A stretch of DNA of 64,000 nucleotides from Candidatus Promineofilum glycogenicum (lineage in GTDB: Bacteria > Chloroflexota > Anaerolineae > Promineifilales > Promineifilaceae). The notes beneath the pieces are model-generated. The model did not search any database and was not told the DNA's origin. It was given only the letters and a program-made list of their open reading frames with translations. The stretch's first letter is position 1; each line of letters opens with the position of its first letter. The stretch spans positions 682,001 to 746,000 of the forward strand of contig JADJHJ010000001.1 of NCBI GenBank assembly GCA_016707605.1, in the 5' to 3' direction. Below are positions 16,644 through 25,830 of this stretch, piece by piece. Both the position numbers and the translations under genes were made by a program.

Positions 16644-17450
16644 CTAGAAAGCCAGAGCGGTGGCCGGTTGGAGGGTGGCGGGGGTCAGGCCGGCGTCGTG
16701 GAGGACGGCCGCGGCCAGGTCGAAGTTGGCCCCCATCTGCCCCACGCGGTGGGCGTCGGAGTTGACGACGACCCGCCGGCCGCCCTCTTCGCGGAACCAG
16801 CGCAGCATCGTCGTCAGCGCCGGCCGCCAGGTGGGCACGTTGTTGAGCAGGCGCGTGTTGAGTTCCAGGGCCAGCCCGCGCCAGGCGATGGTCGCCAGGG
16901 CGTCGCGCACGACGCCCTCGAGGGCTTGCGGCTGGAAGCCGGCCCCCAGTAGCGTGCCGCGCCACAGGATGCGGTCGAAGTGGGCCACTACGTCAATGTC
17001 GGAGAAGTCGCCGGCCATGTGACCCAGGGCGGCGAAGTAGTCGGCGTAAACGTCCAGCGGCTCGCGCCCGGCGAAGCAGGCGGCATCGTGGATGTTGTGG
17101 CCGTAGAGCCAGTGCAGCGAGGCGATACGCACGTCGAACGGGTAGCCGGCCAGGAAGGCCGACGCGCCGCGGGCGAACTCGTGCGGGTTGCCCAACTCGA
17201 CGCCGCTGTAGAGCGTCAGCCCTTGCGGCGCGAACAGCGCCCGGCAGCGGGCGATCTCGGTGAAGTAGTCGTCGGCGTCGAACAGGCCGGAGCCGCGCGG
17301 GTGCCATTCGGCGTGTTCGGTGATGGCGATCTCGCTGAAGCCCAGGGCCAACGCCCGCCAGCCGAGCGCCTCCATCGTATCCTGACCGTCCACACTGAAC
17401 GTAGAGTGAATGTGGTAGTCGGTCGAAATGTCATTGCTATTCATTTTCAT
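16644..17450 (-). CDS. PHP-domain hydrolase, histidinol-phosphatase-like
   Basis: 268 residues of the PHP fold. DYHIHSTFSVDG near the N-terminus and ITEHAEW are the first metal-binding motifs. E in YSGVELG, H in IASLHWLYG, DVVAHFDRI and NSDAHRVGQMG near the C-terminus complete the trinuclear site. The order fits HisK/HisJ-type histidinol phosphatase, but many PHP relatives hydrolyse other phosphoesters and no his genes are nearby. The start lies seven bases after a likely -10 box, so the mRNA may be leaderless. Confidence 0.82.
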   Translation of the reverse strand: MKMNSNDISTDYHIHSTFSVDGQDTMEALGWRALALGFSEIAITEHAEWHPRGSGLFDADDYFTEIARCRALFAPQGLTLYSGVELGNPHEFARGASAFLAGYPFDVRIASLHWLYGHNIHDAACFAGREPLDVYADYFAALGHMAGDFSDIDVVAHFDRILWRGTLLGAGFQPQALEGVVRDALATIAWRGLALELNTRLLNNVPTWRPALTTMLRWFREEGGRRVVVNSDAHRVGQMGANFDLAAAVLHDAGLTPATLQPATALAF

Positions 17451-17457
17451 GGGGCCG

Positions 17458-17487
17458 ATCTTACCCGCATGAGGGGTGGGCGGTCAA
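17458..17487 (-). promoter_or_regulatory. Promoter of the PHP gene, probably leaderless
   Basis: On the minus strand TTGACC (17487-17482), an 18-base spacer and TAAGAT (17463-17458). The -10 box ends seven bases before the ATG at 17450, and no ribosome-binding site is present. Confidence 0.6.
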
Positions 17488-17555
17488 TTGGTTAGAGTTA
17501 ACAGTCGGTAAAGGGTTGGGTGAGCGGATGTTAACAGTTGAAGAATGGCATTCAC

Positions 17556-17584
17556 TTGGCCGCCTGCGCCAACCCTGCCATAAT
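17556..17584 (+). promoter_or_regulatory. Promoter of the GNAT-YfhO operon
   Basis: TTGGCC at 17556-17561, a 17-base spacer and CATAAT at 17579-17584. The start would be near 17591, about 30 bases before the ATG at 17622. Confidence 0.6.
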
Positions 17585-17621
17585 TTCTATAGTCCGCCGG
17601 TCACATTCGGCGACGACCGAC

Positions 17622-18188
17622 ATGACGATCACCATTCGCCCCCTACTCCAATTCGACCCCGCGTCCTTCGTCGCCCTGGTCGGCGGCTACACTACCGCCG
17701 AACGCTACCGCGTGGAGGCCCGCGAGGAGGACGCGCTAACCGAGTTCCGCCTGGTTCTGGAGCCGCTGCCGGAGCCGGAGCCGCAACTGTTCCAATTCAC
17801 CTATCACGACGACGAGCTGGCCCACTACGCCGTGCTGGCCGGTGGGCCGTTGGCGCTGGGCGCGTATGACGGCGAGATGTGGGTGGGCGTGGCCGTGGGC
17901 GAGCGGCGCGATTGGAACCGCACGCTGTGGCTGCACGAGTTCCACGTCGCCGCCGGCCACCAGCGCCAGGGCATCGGCCGCCGCCTGATGGACGCGCTGG
18001 CCGAGCGGGCGCGGGCGGCCGGCTTACGCGCTCTGATGCTGGAGACGCAGAACACCAACGTTCCGGCCATTCGCTTCTATCGCCGCGTCGGCTTCACTCT
18101 CGATGGCCTCAACGTCGCCTACTACACCAACGACGACCTACGGCCCGATCGCACCGTGGCTCTGTTCATGACCCGCCGCCTCGAATGA
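17622..18188 (+). CDS. GNAT-family N-acetyltransferase
   Basis: 188 residues. The GNAT core is clear: LWLHEFHVAAGHQRQGIGRRLMDAL carries the acetyl-CoA-binding loop (Q-R-Q-G-I-G-R), and VPAIRFYRRVGFTLDG is motif B with the catalytic-site Tyr region. The substrate is unknown. ATG at 17622 is used because an upstream in-frame ATG at 17538 lies before the predicted promoter. The last four bases (ATGA) overlap the start of the YfhO gene, so the two are coupled. Confidence 0.85.
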   Translation: MTITIRPLLQFDPASFVALVGGYTTAERYRVEAREEDALTEFRLVLEPLPEPEPQLFQFTYHDDELAHYAVLAGGPLALGAYDGEMWVGVAVGERRDWNRTLWLHEFHVAAGHQRQGIGRRLMDALAERARAAGLRALMLETQNTNVPAIRFYRRVGFTLDGLNVAYYTNDDLRPDRTVALFMTRRLE

Positions 18189-20539
18189 ACCGCCTCACTC
18201 GTCTCATCCGCGCCCGGCCCGATCTGAGCGTCGCTCTGGGGCTGCTGGTCGCCGCTGTCGTCTTCTTCGCCGCCGCGCTGTGGCCGCCACCGGGGCAGGT
18301 GCTGGCCGGCCACGACATGCTGGCCTACTACTACGGCGCGTGGGACGCGGTGCGCGAGGGGCTGCGGGCCGGGCAGTTCGTCCTGTGGGAGCCGGAGATC
18401 TTCGTCGGCTTCCCCTTCCTGGCCCAGCCGCAGCAGAACACCTTCTACCCGCCCAACTGGATCAACTTGCTGGTGCCGACGCGGGCCGGCGTGACGTGGC
18501 TGATGGTCTTCCACGTCTGGCTGGCCGGCTTCGGCCTCTACCTGTTCGCCCGGCGGATGGGGGCGCGGCGGTTGCCGGCGCTGCTGGGCGGGCTGGGCTT
18601 TGCCTACGGCGGGCTGCTGACCGGGCGGTTGTGGGCCGGGCATTCGCCGGTCTACGCCGTCTTCGTCTGGACGCCGCTGCTGCTGGCGGCGCTGGTCTGG
18701 GCCGTGGAGCGGCGCGGCTGGGCGGCGGCGGTGGTGGCCGGCGCGCCGTTCGGGCTGGCCATTCTGGCCGGCCACATCCCGTCGTTCCTCTATGTGGGAA
18801 TGATTTGGGCGGCGTTTGTGGCCTACCTGTGGCTGACGCGGCCGGGGGAGCGTTGGGTCGTGGCACGGGCGGCGGTGGTGTCGGCCGCCGTCGGGCTGGC
18901 GTTGGCCGCGGTGCAGCTCGTGCCCTTCCTGCAATTCAGCCTCGGCTCGGGGCGGGTGGCCACGGCCGACTACGCCTTCGCCACCGACTACTCCTTCCCG
19001 CCGGCGCACCTCATCACCCTGCTGGTGCCGGAGTTCTTCGGCGAGCCGCTGCGCGTCGGCTACTGGAGCGTGCCGACGTTTGAGGAGTTGACCTACTACG
19101 CCGGGGGGCTGGCCGTGCTGGGCATCGCGTTGGCGCTGCGGCGGCCGACGCGGCTGACGTGGTTCTACCTGCTGCTGATCGTCTTCGGGTTGTGGCTGGC
19201 CTTCGGGCGTTACGGGGTACTCTACGAGTTAGCCTACCGCTTCCTGCCACCGTTCCGCCTGGTGCGCGCGCCGGGGCGGGCGGCGTTCCTCTACCTGTTC
19301 GCGGCCTCGGCCCTGTTGGCCCACACGCTGAGCGTCTGGCGCGACGCCCCGGCCGAGGAGCGGCAGCGGCGGTTGCGTGGCTACTGGCCGGCGGTAGTGG
19401 GCGTGCTGGCCGTGGCCCTGGTGGCGGCGCTGGCGGCCACGGGCGCGGTGTTCATGGCCGTCCACCCGACGGACACGAGCGGCCGGCTGTGGCAGCAGAT
19501 TGGGGGGTATGCACAGGCATTGGTTGTCATTGGCGTCGGTGGGGGGCTGATCTGGAGCTACTTGAGTGGCGGGTGGCAGGTGGCGGGTGGCGCGCCATCT
19601 CTCGACTCGCGACCCGCCACCCGTCACTCGCCACTCTCCACTCGCCACCTGCTTCTCGCTCTGGTGCTCGTCACCCTCGTCGCCGCCGACACCTGGCACT
19701 ACGCCCACAAGATGGTGCGCCTCACGTCGAGCGCGCCGGATGCGGTGTGGGTGGACGGCCGGGAGTTGGTGGGCGAGCCGACGGGGCGGGTCGTGCCCTG
19801 GGGCGTGCCGCTGTTCAGCCAGAATGGGGCCATCGCCGTCGGCTGGCCGAGCGTCTTCGGCTACGACTCGCTGGAGCCGGCGGCGACGATGGCTCTGGCG
19901 GCGTCGGTGCCCGACCCACGCTCGACGGCCTACGACATTCTGGGAGCGACGCACGTGCTGGCCGGCGGGCCGCTGGACGAGTTCACCGCAGGGGAGCGCC
20001 CGCTGACACTGCTGGGGCAGCAGGGGGCGGCCTGGGTCTACAGCCGGGCACGGCCGTTGCCTTTGGCGCGGCTGGTCTACGGCGTCGAGGTCATCACCGA
20101 CCCGGCGACGGCCGTGGCCCGCGTCCACGAAGCGGCGTTCGACGCGGCGGCGACGGCCATCCTGGCCGCCGACCCCGGCTGCGCGGTCGGCCCGGCCCCG
20201 GCAGCAGGGGGCACGGCCGAGATCGTGGCCCGCGCGGCGACGCAGTGGCAAATCCGCACCCGCAGCGACGCGGCCGGGCTGCTGGTGGTAGCCGAGAATG
20301 CTTTTCCCGGCTGGCAAGTGACGGTCGACGGGCAGCCGGCCGAATCGCTGACAGCCTACACCGCCATCCGCGCGGTGTGCGTGCCGGCGGGGGAACACCT
20401 GGTCGCGTGGACGTTCCGGCCGCGCGCCTACCTGCTCGGCGCGGGGATTTCGCTGCCGGCGCTGGCCCTCCTCTTGTGGGCCGGAAGAAAGAGTCTCACG
20501 CCAAGACGCAAAGTACGCCAAGCAAAGAAAGCTTCCTAA
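18185..20539 (+). CDS. YfhO-family multi-spanning membrane protein
   Basis: 784 residues with about 12 predicted membrane helices and extracytoplasmic loops. The GHDMLAYYYGAWDAVREGL, PQQNTFYPPNW and FRLVRAPGRAAFLYLF stretches and the C-terminal ENAFPGWQVTVDGQPAE domain are typical of YfhO, a GT-C-like family linked to glycosylation of surface polymers. Two repeat elements lie inside the gene: an in-frame GTGGCRG-type inverted repeat at 19565-19652 in a loop near residue 475, and an ACGCAAAG-family hairpin that supplies the last 16 or so residues and the stop. Enzyme activity is not shown for most members. Confidence 0.82.
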   Translation: MNRLTRLIRARPDLSVALGLLVAAVVFFAAALWPPPGQVLAGHDMLAYYYGAWDAVREGLRAGQFVLWEPEIFVGFPFLAQPQQNTFYPPNWINLLVPTRAGVTWLMVFHVWLAGFGLYLFARRMGARRLPALLGGLGFAYGGLLTGRLWAGHSPVYAVFVWTPLLLAALVWAVERRGWAAAVVAGAPFGLAILAGHIPSFLYVGMIWAAFVAYLWLTRPGERWVVARAAVVSAAVGLALAAVQLVPFLQFSLGSGRVATADYAFATDYSFPPAHLITLLVPEFFGEPLRVGYWSVPTFEELTYYAGGLAVLGIALALRRPTRLTWFYLLLIVFGLWLAFGRYGVLYELAYRFLPPFRLVRAPGRAAFLYLFAASALLAHTLSVWRDAPAEERQRRLRGYWPAVVGVLAVALVAALAATGAVFMAVHPTDTSGRLWQQIGGYAQALVVIGVGGGLIWSYLSGGWQVAGGAPSLDSRPATRHSPLSTRHLLLALVLVTLVAADTWHYAHKMVRLTSSAPDAVWVDGRELVGEPTGRVVPWGVPLFSQNGAIAVGWPSVFGYDSLEPAATMALAASVPDPRSTAYDILGATHVLAGGPLDEFTAGERPLTLLGQQGAAWVYSRARPLPLARLVYGVEVITDPATAVARVHEAAFDAAATAILAADPGCAVGPAPAAGGTAEIVARAATQWQIRTRSDAAGLLVVAENAFPGWQVTVDGQPAESLTAYTAIRAVCVPAGEHLVAWTFRPRAYLLGAGISLPALALLLWAGRKSLTPRRKVRQAKKAS
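19565..19652. repeat. Inverted repeat with GGTGGCG heptamer arms inside the YfhO gene
   Basis: The left arm has four units of GGTGGCG/GGTGGCA. The right arm has complementary CGCCACC-type units (CCGCCACCCGTCACTCGCCA and onward). The frame is kept and encodes a Gly/Ser/Arg-rich, non-conserved insert between two membrane helices. Confidence 0.85.
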
Positions 20540-20569
20540 GCTTGGCGTACTTTGCGTCTTTGCGTGAGA
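20494..20569. repeat. Inverted repeat, ACGCAAAG family (copy 3), overlapping the YfhO 3' end
   Basis: Arms of about 30 bases with a short central loop. The left arm and loop encode the final residues and stop codon of the YfhO-like protein. Confidence 0.88.
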
Positions 20570-20599
20570 TTTCTTCTTTGTGCCTTGGCGTGAGCTTCT

Positions 20600-21052
20600 T
20601 CAAGGCAGCAACCGAATCTCGGCCACCCACTTGACTTGTCGCAATGCCTCGCCGGTCTCGCTGGGGACGATGAGGCGCACCAGGCCGGCGGCGCGGGTCA
20701 GCGGCCGGCCGTCCACGGTGTGGGCCAGCAGGATCGGCCGCGCCGTCTCGCTCCGCCACTCATCAGCCACGACGCGCGTACTGAAGCCGTCGCCGCTGCT
20801 GATCAGCGCTGCCGACCACGCGCCCGGCGCATAGGCGGCGATGACCGTCCCCAGGGTGACGCCGCCAAAGTCGAACGGGCCGCTGGCCGGGTGGCCGGTG
20901 CTGGCGATCATCGCGCCGGGCAACGTCTGGCCGGGCAGGGCGCGCAACGCCTCAACTGTTGCGCGGACGCGGGCGTCGGGCAGCACGACCTCGAACGAGG
21001 CATCGTCGTCGGGTGGCGTCGGGTTGCTATCGTGGGCGTGCGAGTGGGTCAT
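20600..21052 (-). CDS. Small oxidoreductase molybdopterin-binding-domain protein
   Basis: 150 residues from ATG at 21052. From about residue 60 it resembles the C-terminal part of the sulfite-oxidase/YedY molybdopterin domain (PFDFGGVTLGTVIAAY, ALISSGDGFSTRV, PILLAHTVDGRPLTRAAGLVRLIVP, VKWVAEIRLL). The N-terminal Cys that binds molybdenum in YedY is absent, so it may be a cofactor-free relative or lack redox activity. A His-rich start (MTHSHAHDS) is notable. It lies between repeats on both sides. Confidence 0.7.
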   Translation of the reverse strand: MTHSHAHDSNPTPPDDDASFEVVLPDARVRATVEALRALPGQTLPGAMIASTGHPASGPFDFGGVTLGTVIAAYAPGAWSAALISSGDGFSTRVVADEWRSETARPILLAHTVDGRPLTRAAGLVRLIVPSETGEALRQVKWVAEIRLLP

Positions 21053-21064
21053 GGAATGAATTCT

Positions 21065-21135
21065 GACGCAAAGCCGCAAAGAACGCCAAGCCCGGAAAGC
21101 CTTCCGGGCTTGGCGTTCTTTGCGGCTTTGCGTGA
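21065..21135. repeat. Inverted repeat, ACGCAAAG family (copy 4)
   Basis: The hairpin arms are TGACGCAAAGCCGCAAAGAA and its complement, in the divergent gap between the molybdopterin-fold gene and lepA. Degenerate family fragments continue to about 21180. Confidence 0.88.
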
Positions 21136-21217
21136 CCTTTTTCTCTTTGCGCCCTGGCTCCTTAGCGCCTTTGCGTGAGCTCTCTCCCGTACCCTGTGAA
21201 ATCTGGCCTTCCTGGTC

Positions 21218-21223
21218 TATACT
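21218..21223 (+). promoter_or_regulatory. Likely -10 box of lepA (leaderless transcript)
   Basis: TATACT lies six bases before the lepA ATG at 21230, with no ribosome-binding site in between. No good -35 box is seen, so confidence is limited. Confidence 0.4.
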
Positions 21224-21229
21224 TGCCCC

Positions 21230-23029
<1,800 letters not shown>

Positions 23030-23032
<3 letters not shown>

Positions 23033-23106
23033 GGATTAGGTGTTAGGGATTAGGGATTAGGAAAGAGCCTCTTTCCTAATCCCTAATCCCTAACACCTAA
23101 TCCCTG
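23030..23106. repeat. Inverted repeat with TTAGGGA heptamer arms (copy 1)
   Basis: Tandem TTAGGGA-type units form both arms (TAGGGATTAGGTGTTAGGGA and complement). The first TAG is the lepA stop. Other copies are at 51702-51766 and, as a half element, at 35050-35092. Confidence 0.88.
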
Positions 23107-23121
23107 ACAAGAGGTTGCACT

Positions 23122-24324
23122 ATGAAATCCGTTCATCGCCCCTGCCCCAGTTGCGGGCAGGTGGGACTGTCTGTCTTCTACGAAGTCGAGAACGTGCCGG
23201 TCAACAGCGTCCTGCTGGTGGACAGCCGGCAGGAGGCGCTCGACTTCCAGCGCGGTGACATCCGCCTGGCCGTCTGCCCGGCCTGCGGCTTCATCGCCAA
23301 CATCGCCTTTGACGAGGCGCTGACCCAGTACTCGGCCCGCTATGAGGCCACCCAGGGCTACTCGCCGACGTTCAACAAGTTCCACCGCGCCCTGGCCCAG
23401 GAGCTAATCGACCGCTACGACCTGCACGGCAAGGACGTGATCGAGATCGGCTGCGACAAGGGCGACTTCATCACCATGCTGGCCGAGATGGGCGACAATC
23501 GTGGCGTGGGCTTCGACCCGGCCTACGTGCCCGGCCGCCACCCCAGCCCGGCGGCCGACCGGCTGACGTTCATCGCCGACTTCTACGGCGAGAAGTACAC
23601 CGACTACCACGCCGACTTCATCTGCTGCAAGATGACGCTGGAGCACATCCCCAACGTGGGCGAATTCATCGCCACCATCCGCCGCTCCATCGGCGACCGG
23701 CCCGACACCGTCGTTTTCTTCCAGATTCCCAACGCCCGCTACGTCCTGTGCGACGTGGCCTTCTGGGACATCTACTACGAGCACTGCTCTTACTTCACCA
23801 AAGGCTCGCTGGCCCGGCTCTTCCGCCGCGCCGGCTTCGAGGTGCGCGACCTGTGGACGGCCTATGATGATCAATATCTCATGATCGAGGCTTATCCGGC
23901 TGGGGAGCAGGGGAGCGCGGAAGTGGGGGGGACGGAGCTGGCCGGCGAAGAGAGCGCGGCCGAGACGCTGGAGATGGTGCGCTACTTCGTGGAACACTAC
24001 ACCGCCAGGCACGACCAATGGCGCACCGCCCTGGCCGACTGGCGGGCGACCGGCCGGCGCGTAGTGCTGTGGGGCGGCGGCTCCAAGGGCGTCGCCTTCC
24101 TGACCACGCTGAGCCAGTCGCGCGACGACATCGCCTACGCCGTGGACATCAACCCCATCAAGCACGGCACCTTCATGGCCGGCACGGGGCAAGAGATCAT
24201 CGCCCCGGAGTCGCTGAAAATCTACCGCCCCGACGTGGTCATCATCATGAACCCCGTCTACCGCGCCGAAGTCACCGCCGACCTGACCGCCCTGGGCCTC
24301 TCGCCAGAGATTCTCACGCTGTAA
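23122..24324 (+). CDS. SAM-dependent sugar C-methyltransferase-like protein (1)
   Basis: 400 residues with the three-part layout of the TylC3/NovU type. The N-terminal zinc ribbon has CPSC at 9-12 and CPAC at about 53-56. A central Rossmann methyltransferase has VIEIGCDKGDF as the SAM motif and MTLEHIPN. A C-terminal Methyltransf_14 domain has VVLWGGGSKGVAFL and DINPIKHGTFMAGTGQ. Such enzymes methylate deoxysugar carbons, which fits the glycan genes nearby, but the substrate is unknown. AGAGG precedes the ATG. A sister gene follows at 24522. Confidence 0.85.
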   Translation: MKSVHRPCPSCGQVGLSVFYEVENVPVNSVLLVDSRQEALDFQRGDIRLAVCPACGFIANIAFDEALTQYSARYEATQGYSPTFNKFHRALAQELIDRYDLHGKDVIEIGCDKGDFITMLAEMGDNRGVGFDPAYVPGRHPSPAADRLTFIADFYGEKYTDYHADFICCKMTLEHIPNVGEFIATIRRSIGDRPDTVVFFQIPNARYVLCDVAFWDIYYEHCSYFTKGSLARLFRRAGFEVRDLWTAYDDQYLMIEAYPAGEQGSAEVGGTELAGEESAAETLEMVRYFVEHYTARHDQWRTALADWRATGRRVVLWGGGSKGVAFLTTLSQSRDDIAYAVDINPIKHGTFMAGTGQEIIAPESLKIYRPDVVIIMNPVYRAEVTADLTALGLSPEILTL

Positions 24325-24331
24325 GAATAAT

Positions 24332-24503
24332 CATCCGCAGATTTGGCAGATTGGGCAGATTGTCAGAGAGAAGAGAAAAGAGCCTCACGCCAAGATCGCA
24401 AAGGACGCCAACAAGATGCTCTTCTTTCTTCGCGTTCCTTGCGCCCTTCGCGATCTTGGCGTGAGGTTCTTCTGAAATCTGCCCAATCTGCCTAATCTGC
24501 GGA
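24332..24503. repeat. Nested repeat: ACGCAAAG-family hairpin inside a GCAGATTGG-family hairpin
   Basis: Outer arms: ATCCGCAGATTTGGCAGATT (onward) and its complement ending TAATCTGCGGAT. Inner arms at about 24383-24466: CCTCACGCCAAGATCGC and GCGATCTTGGCGTGAGG. Each pair closes properly, so one element appears to have inserted near the tip of the other. Confidence 0.88.
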
Positions 24504-24521
24504 TAACCCTTCTTGAGAAGC

Positions 24522-25736
24522 ATGAACAACCAACCCGTTTGCCCCGAATCCGAAGCCATCCAACTCATCGACATGCCCGGCGTGCCGGTGCATTGCAACG
24601 TGCTCTGGCCAACGCGCGCGGCGGCGTTGGCCGCGCCGCGTGGCGACATTCACCTGACCTACCTGCCTGCCTGCGGCCACACTTACAACCCGGCCTTCGA
24701 CCCATCACTCATGGAGTACACTCAGGAGTATGAGAACTCCCTCCACTTCTCGCCCCGCTTCCAGGAGTACGCCTCAGCCCTGGCCGAAGGGCTGGTCGAG
24801 AAGTACGATCTGCGCGGCAAGGACATTGTCGAAATCGGCGCGGGCAAGGGCGACTTCCTGATCATGCTCTGCGCCCTGAGCGGCAACCGGGGTTGGGGCT
24901 ACGACCCCAGCTACGTGCCCGAGCCGGGCTACACCGCGCCCAACGTCACCTTTGTGCAGGACTTCTACACCGAGAAGTACCTCGACCAGCCGGCCGACCT
25001 TATCGTCTGCCGCCACGTGCTGGAGCACATTCCCGACCCCGACGCCTTCATCGCCCAGGTGCGGCGCGCCGTAGGCGAACAGCAGTCGGTCGTCTTCTTC
25101 GAGGTGCCCAACGCCCTGTGGACGCTGCAACGGGGCGGCATCTGGGACGTGATCTACGAGCACTGCTCCTACTATAGCCCCTCCTCGCTGGCCCACCTCT
25201 TCGAGCGCCACGGCTTTCGCGTGCTGGCGGTGAACGAGGTGTTTGGGGGGCAGTTTTTGACGATTGAGGCGGTGCCGGAAGTAGGGGCCAGGGGCCAGGG
25301 GCCAGGGGTTAGGGAAGAGCGCTCTGCCCTGGAACCTGGAACCTGGAACCTGGAACCTAGCGATGAAGGCGTTACTGCGTTGACCGAGACTGCCCGCGCC
25401 TTCGCCGCCGCCTACGCCGCCAAGCGCGACGAGTGGTGCGGCCGTCTGCGCAACCTGGCCGCGGCCGGGAAGCGGGGCGTCGTCTGGGGGGCGGGGTCGA
25501 AGGGCGTGACGTTCCTCAACGCCACCGGCGCAGGCGAGGAGATCGTCGCTGTGGTGGACATCAACCCACGCAAGCAGGGCAAGTACGTGGCCGGCACCGG
25601 GCAGCGCATCGTCGCCCCGGCCGAACTGGCCGACATCCGGCCCGACTTCGTGATCATCATGAACGCCAACTACCGCGAGGAGATCGGCGGGATGCTGGCC
25701 GAGGTGGGTGTGGCGGCCGAGATTCTGGTGGCATAA
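24522..25736 (+). CDS. SAM-dependent sugar C-methyltransferase-like protein (2)
   Basis: 404 residues, a paralogue of the preceding gene. The SAM motif IVEIGAGKGDF, CRHVLEHIPDPD and the C-terminal VVWGAGSKGVTFLN and INPRKQGKYVAGTGQ are conserved. The N-terminal zinc ribbon is broken: the first CxxC is CPES and only LPACG is left, so zinc binding is doubtful. An in-frame repeat of CCAGGGG/GGTTCCA units (25282-25360) adds about 26 residues between the two catalytic halves, just after EAVPEVG. ATG at 24522 is used; an in-frame TTG nine bases upstream is less likely. Confidence 0.83.
   Translation: MNNQPVCPESEAIQLIDMPGVPVHCNVLWPTRAAALAAPRGDIHLTYLPACGHTYNPAFDPSLMEYTQEYENSLHFSPRFQEYASALAEGLVEKYDLRGKDIVEIGAGKGDFLIMLCALSGNRGWGYDPSYVPEPGYTAPNVTFVQDFYTEKYLDQPADLIVCRHVLEHIPDPDAFIAQVRRAVGEQQSVVFFEVPNALWTLQRGGIWDVIYEHCSYYSPSSLAHLFERHGFRVLAVNEVFGGQFLTIEAVPEVGARGQGPGVREERSALEPGTWNLEPSDEGVTALTETARAFAAAYAAKRDEWCGRLRNLAAAGKRGVVWGAGSKGVTFLNATGAGEEIVAVVDINPRKQGKYVAGTGQRIVAPAELADIRPDFVIIMNANYREEIGGMLAEVGVAAEILVA
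25282..25360. repeat. Inverted repeat with GGGCCAG/GGTTCCA heptamers inside methyltransferase 2
   Basis: The left arm has three GGGGCCA units and the right arm four CTGGAAC units. The arms are complementary except at the transition bases (GGCC against GGTT). It is read in frame as Arg/Gly/Glu- then Trp/Pro-rich residues. Relatives are at 47488-47570 and 52352-52425. Confidence 0.88.
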
Positions 25737-25741
25737 GAAGA

Positions 25742-25819
25742 ATCTCACGCCAAGACGCAAAGAACGCCAAGCCCGGATTGTTTCTGGGCTTGGCGTTCTT
25801 TGCGTCTTTGCGTTAGATT
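25742..25819. repeat. Inverted repeat, ACGCAAAG family (copy 5)
   Basis: A near-perfect hairpin with arms of about 35 bases around TTGTTT, between convergent genes. No T-tract follows. Confidence 0.88.
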
Positions 25820-25830
25820 CTTTTTTTCAA

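Noticed and set aside
24332..24503. CRISPR array
   Set aside because: There are no equal-length repeats with unique spacers; the structure is two nested inverted repeats. The same holds for 38632-38800 and 46305-46681.
25742..25819. ACGCAAAG-family hairpins as ordinary rho-independent terminators
   Set aside because: No T-tract follows them, they are present in both orientations and one overlaps coding sequence; they may still end transcripts, but that is not shown.
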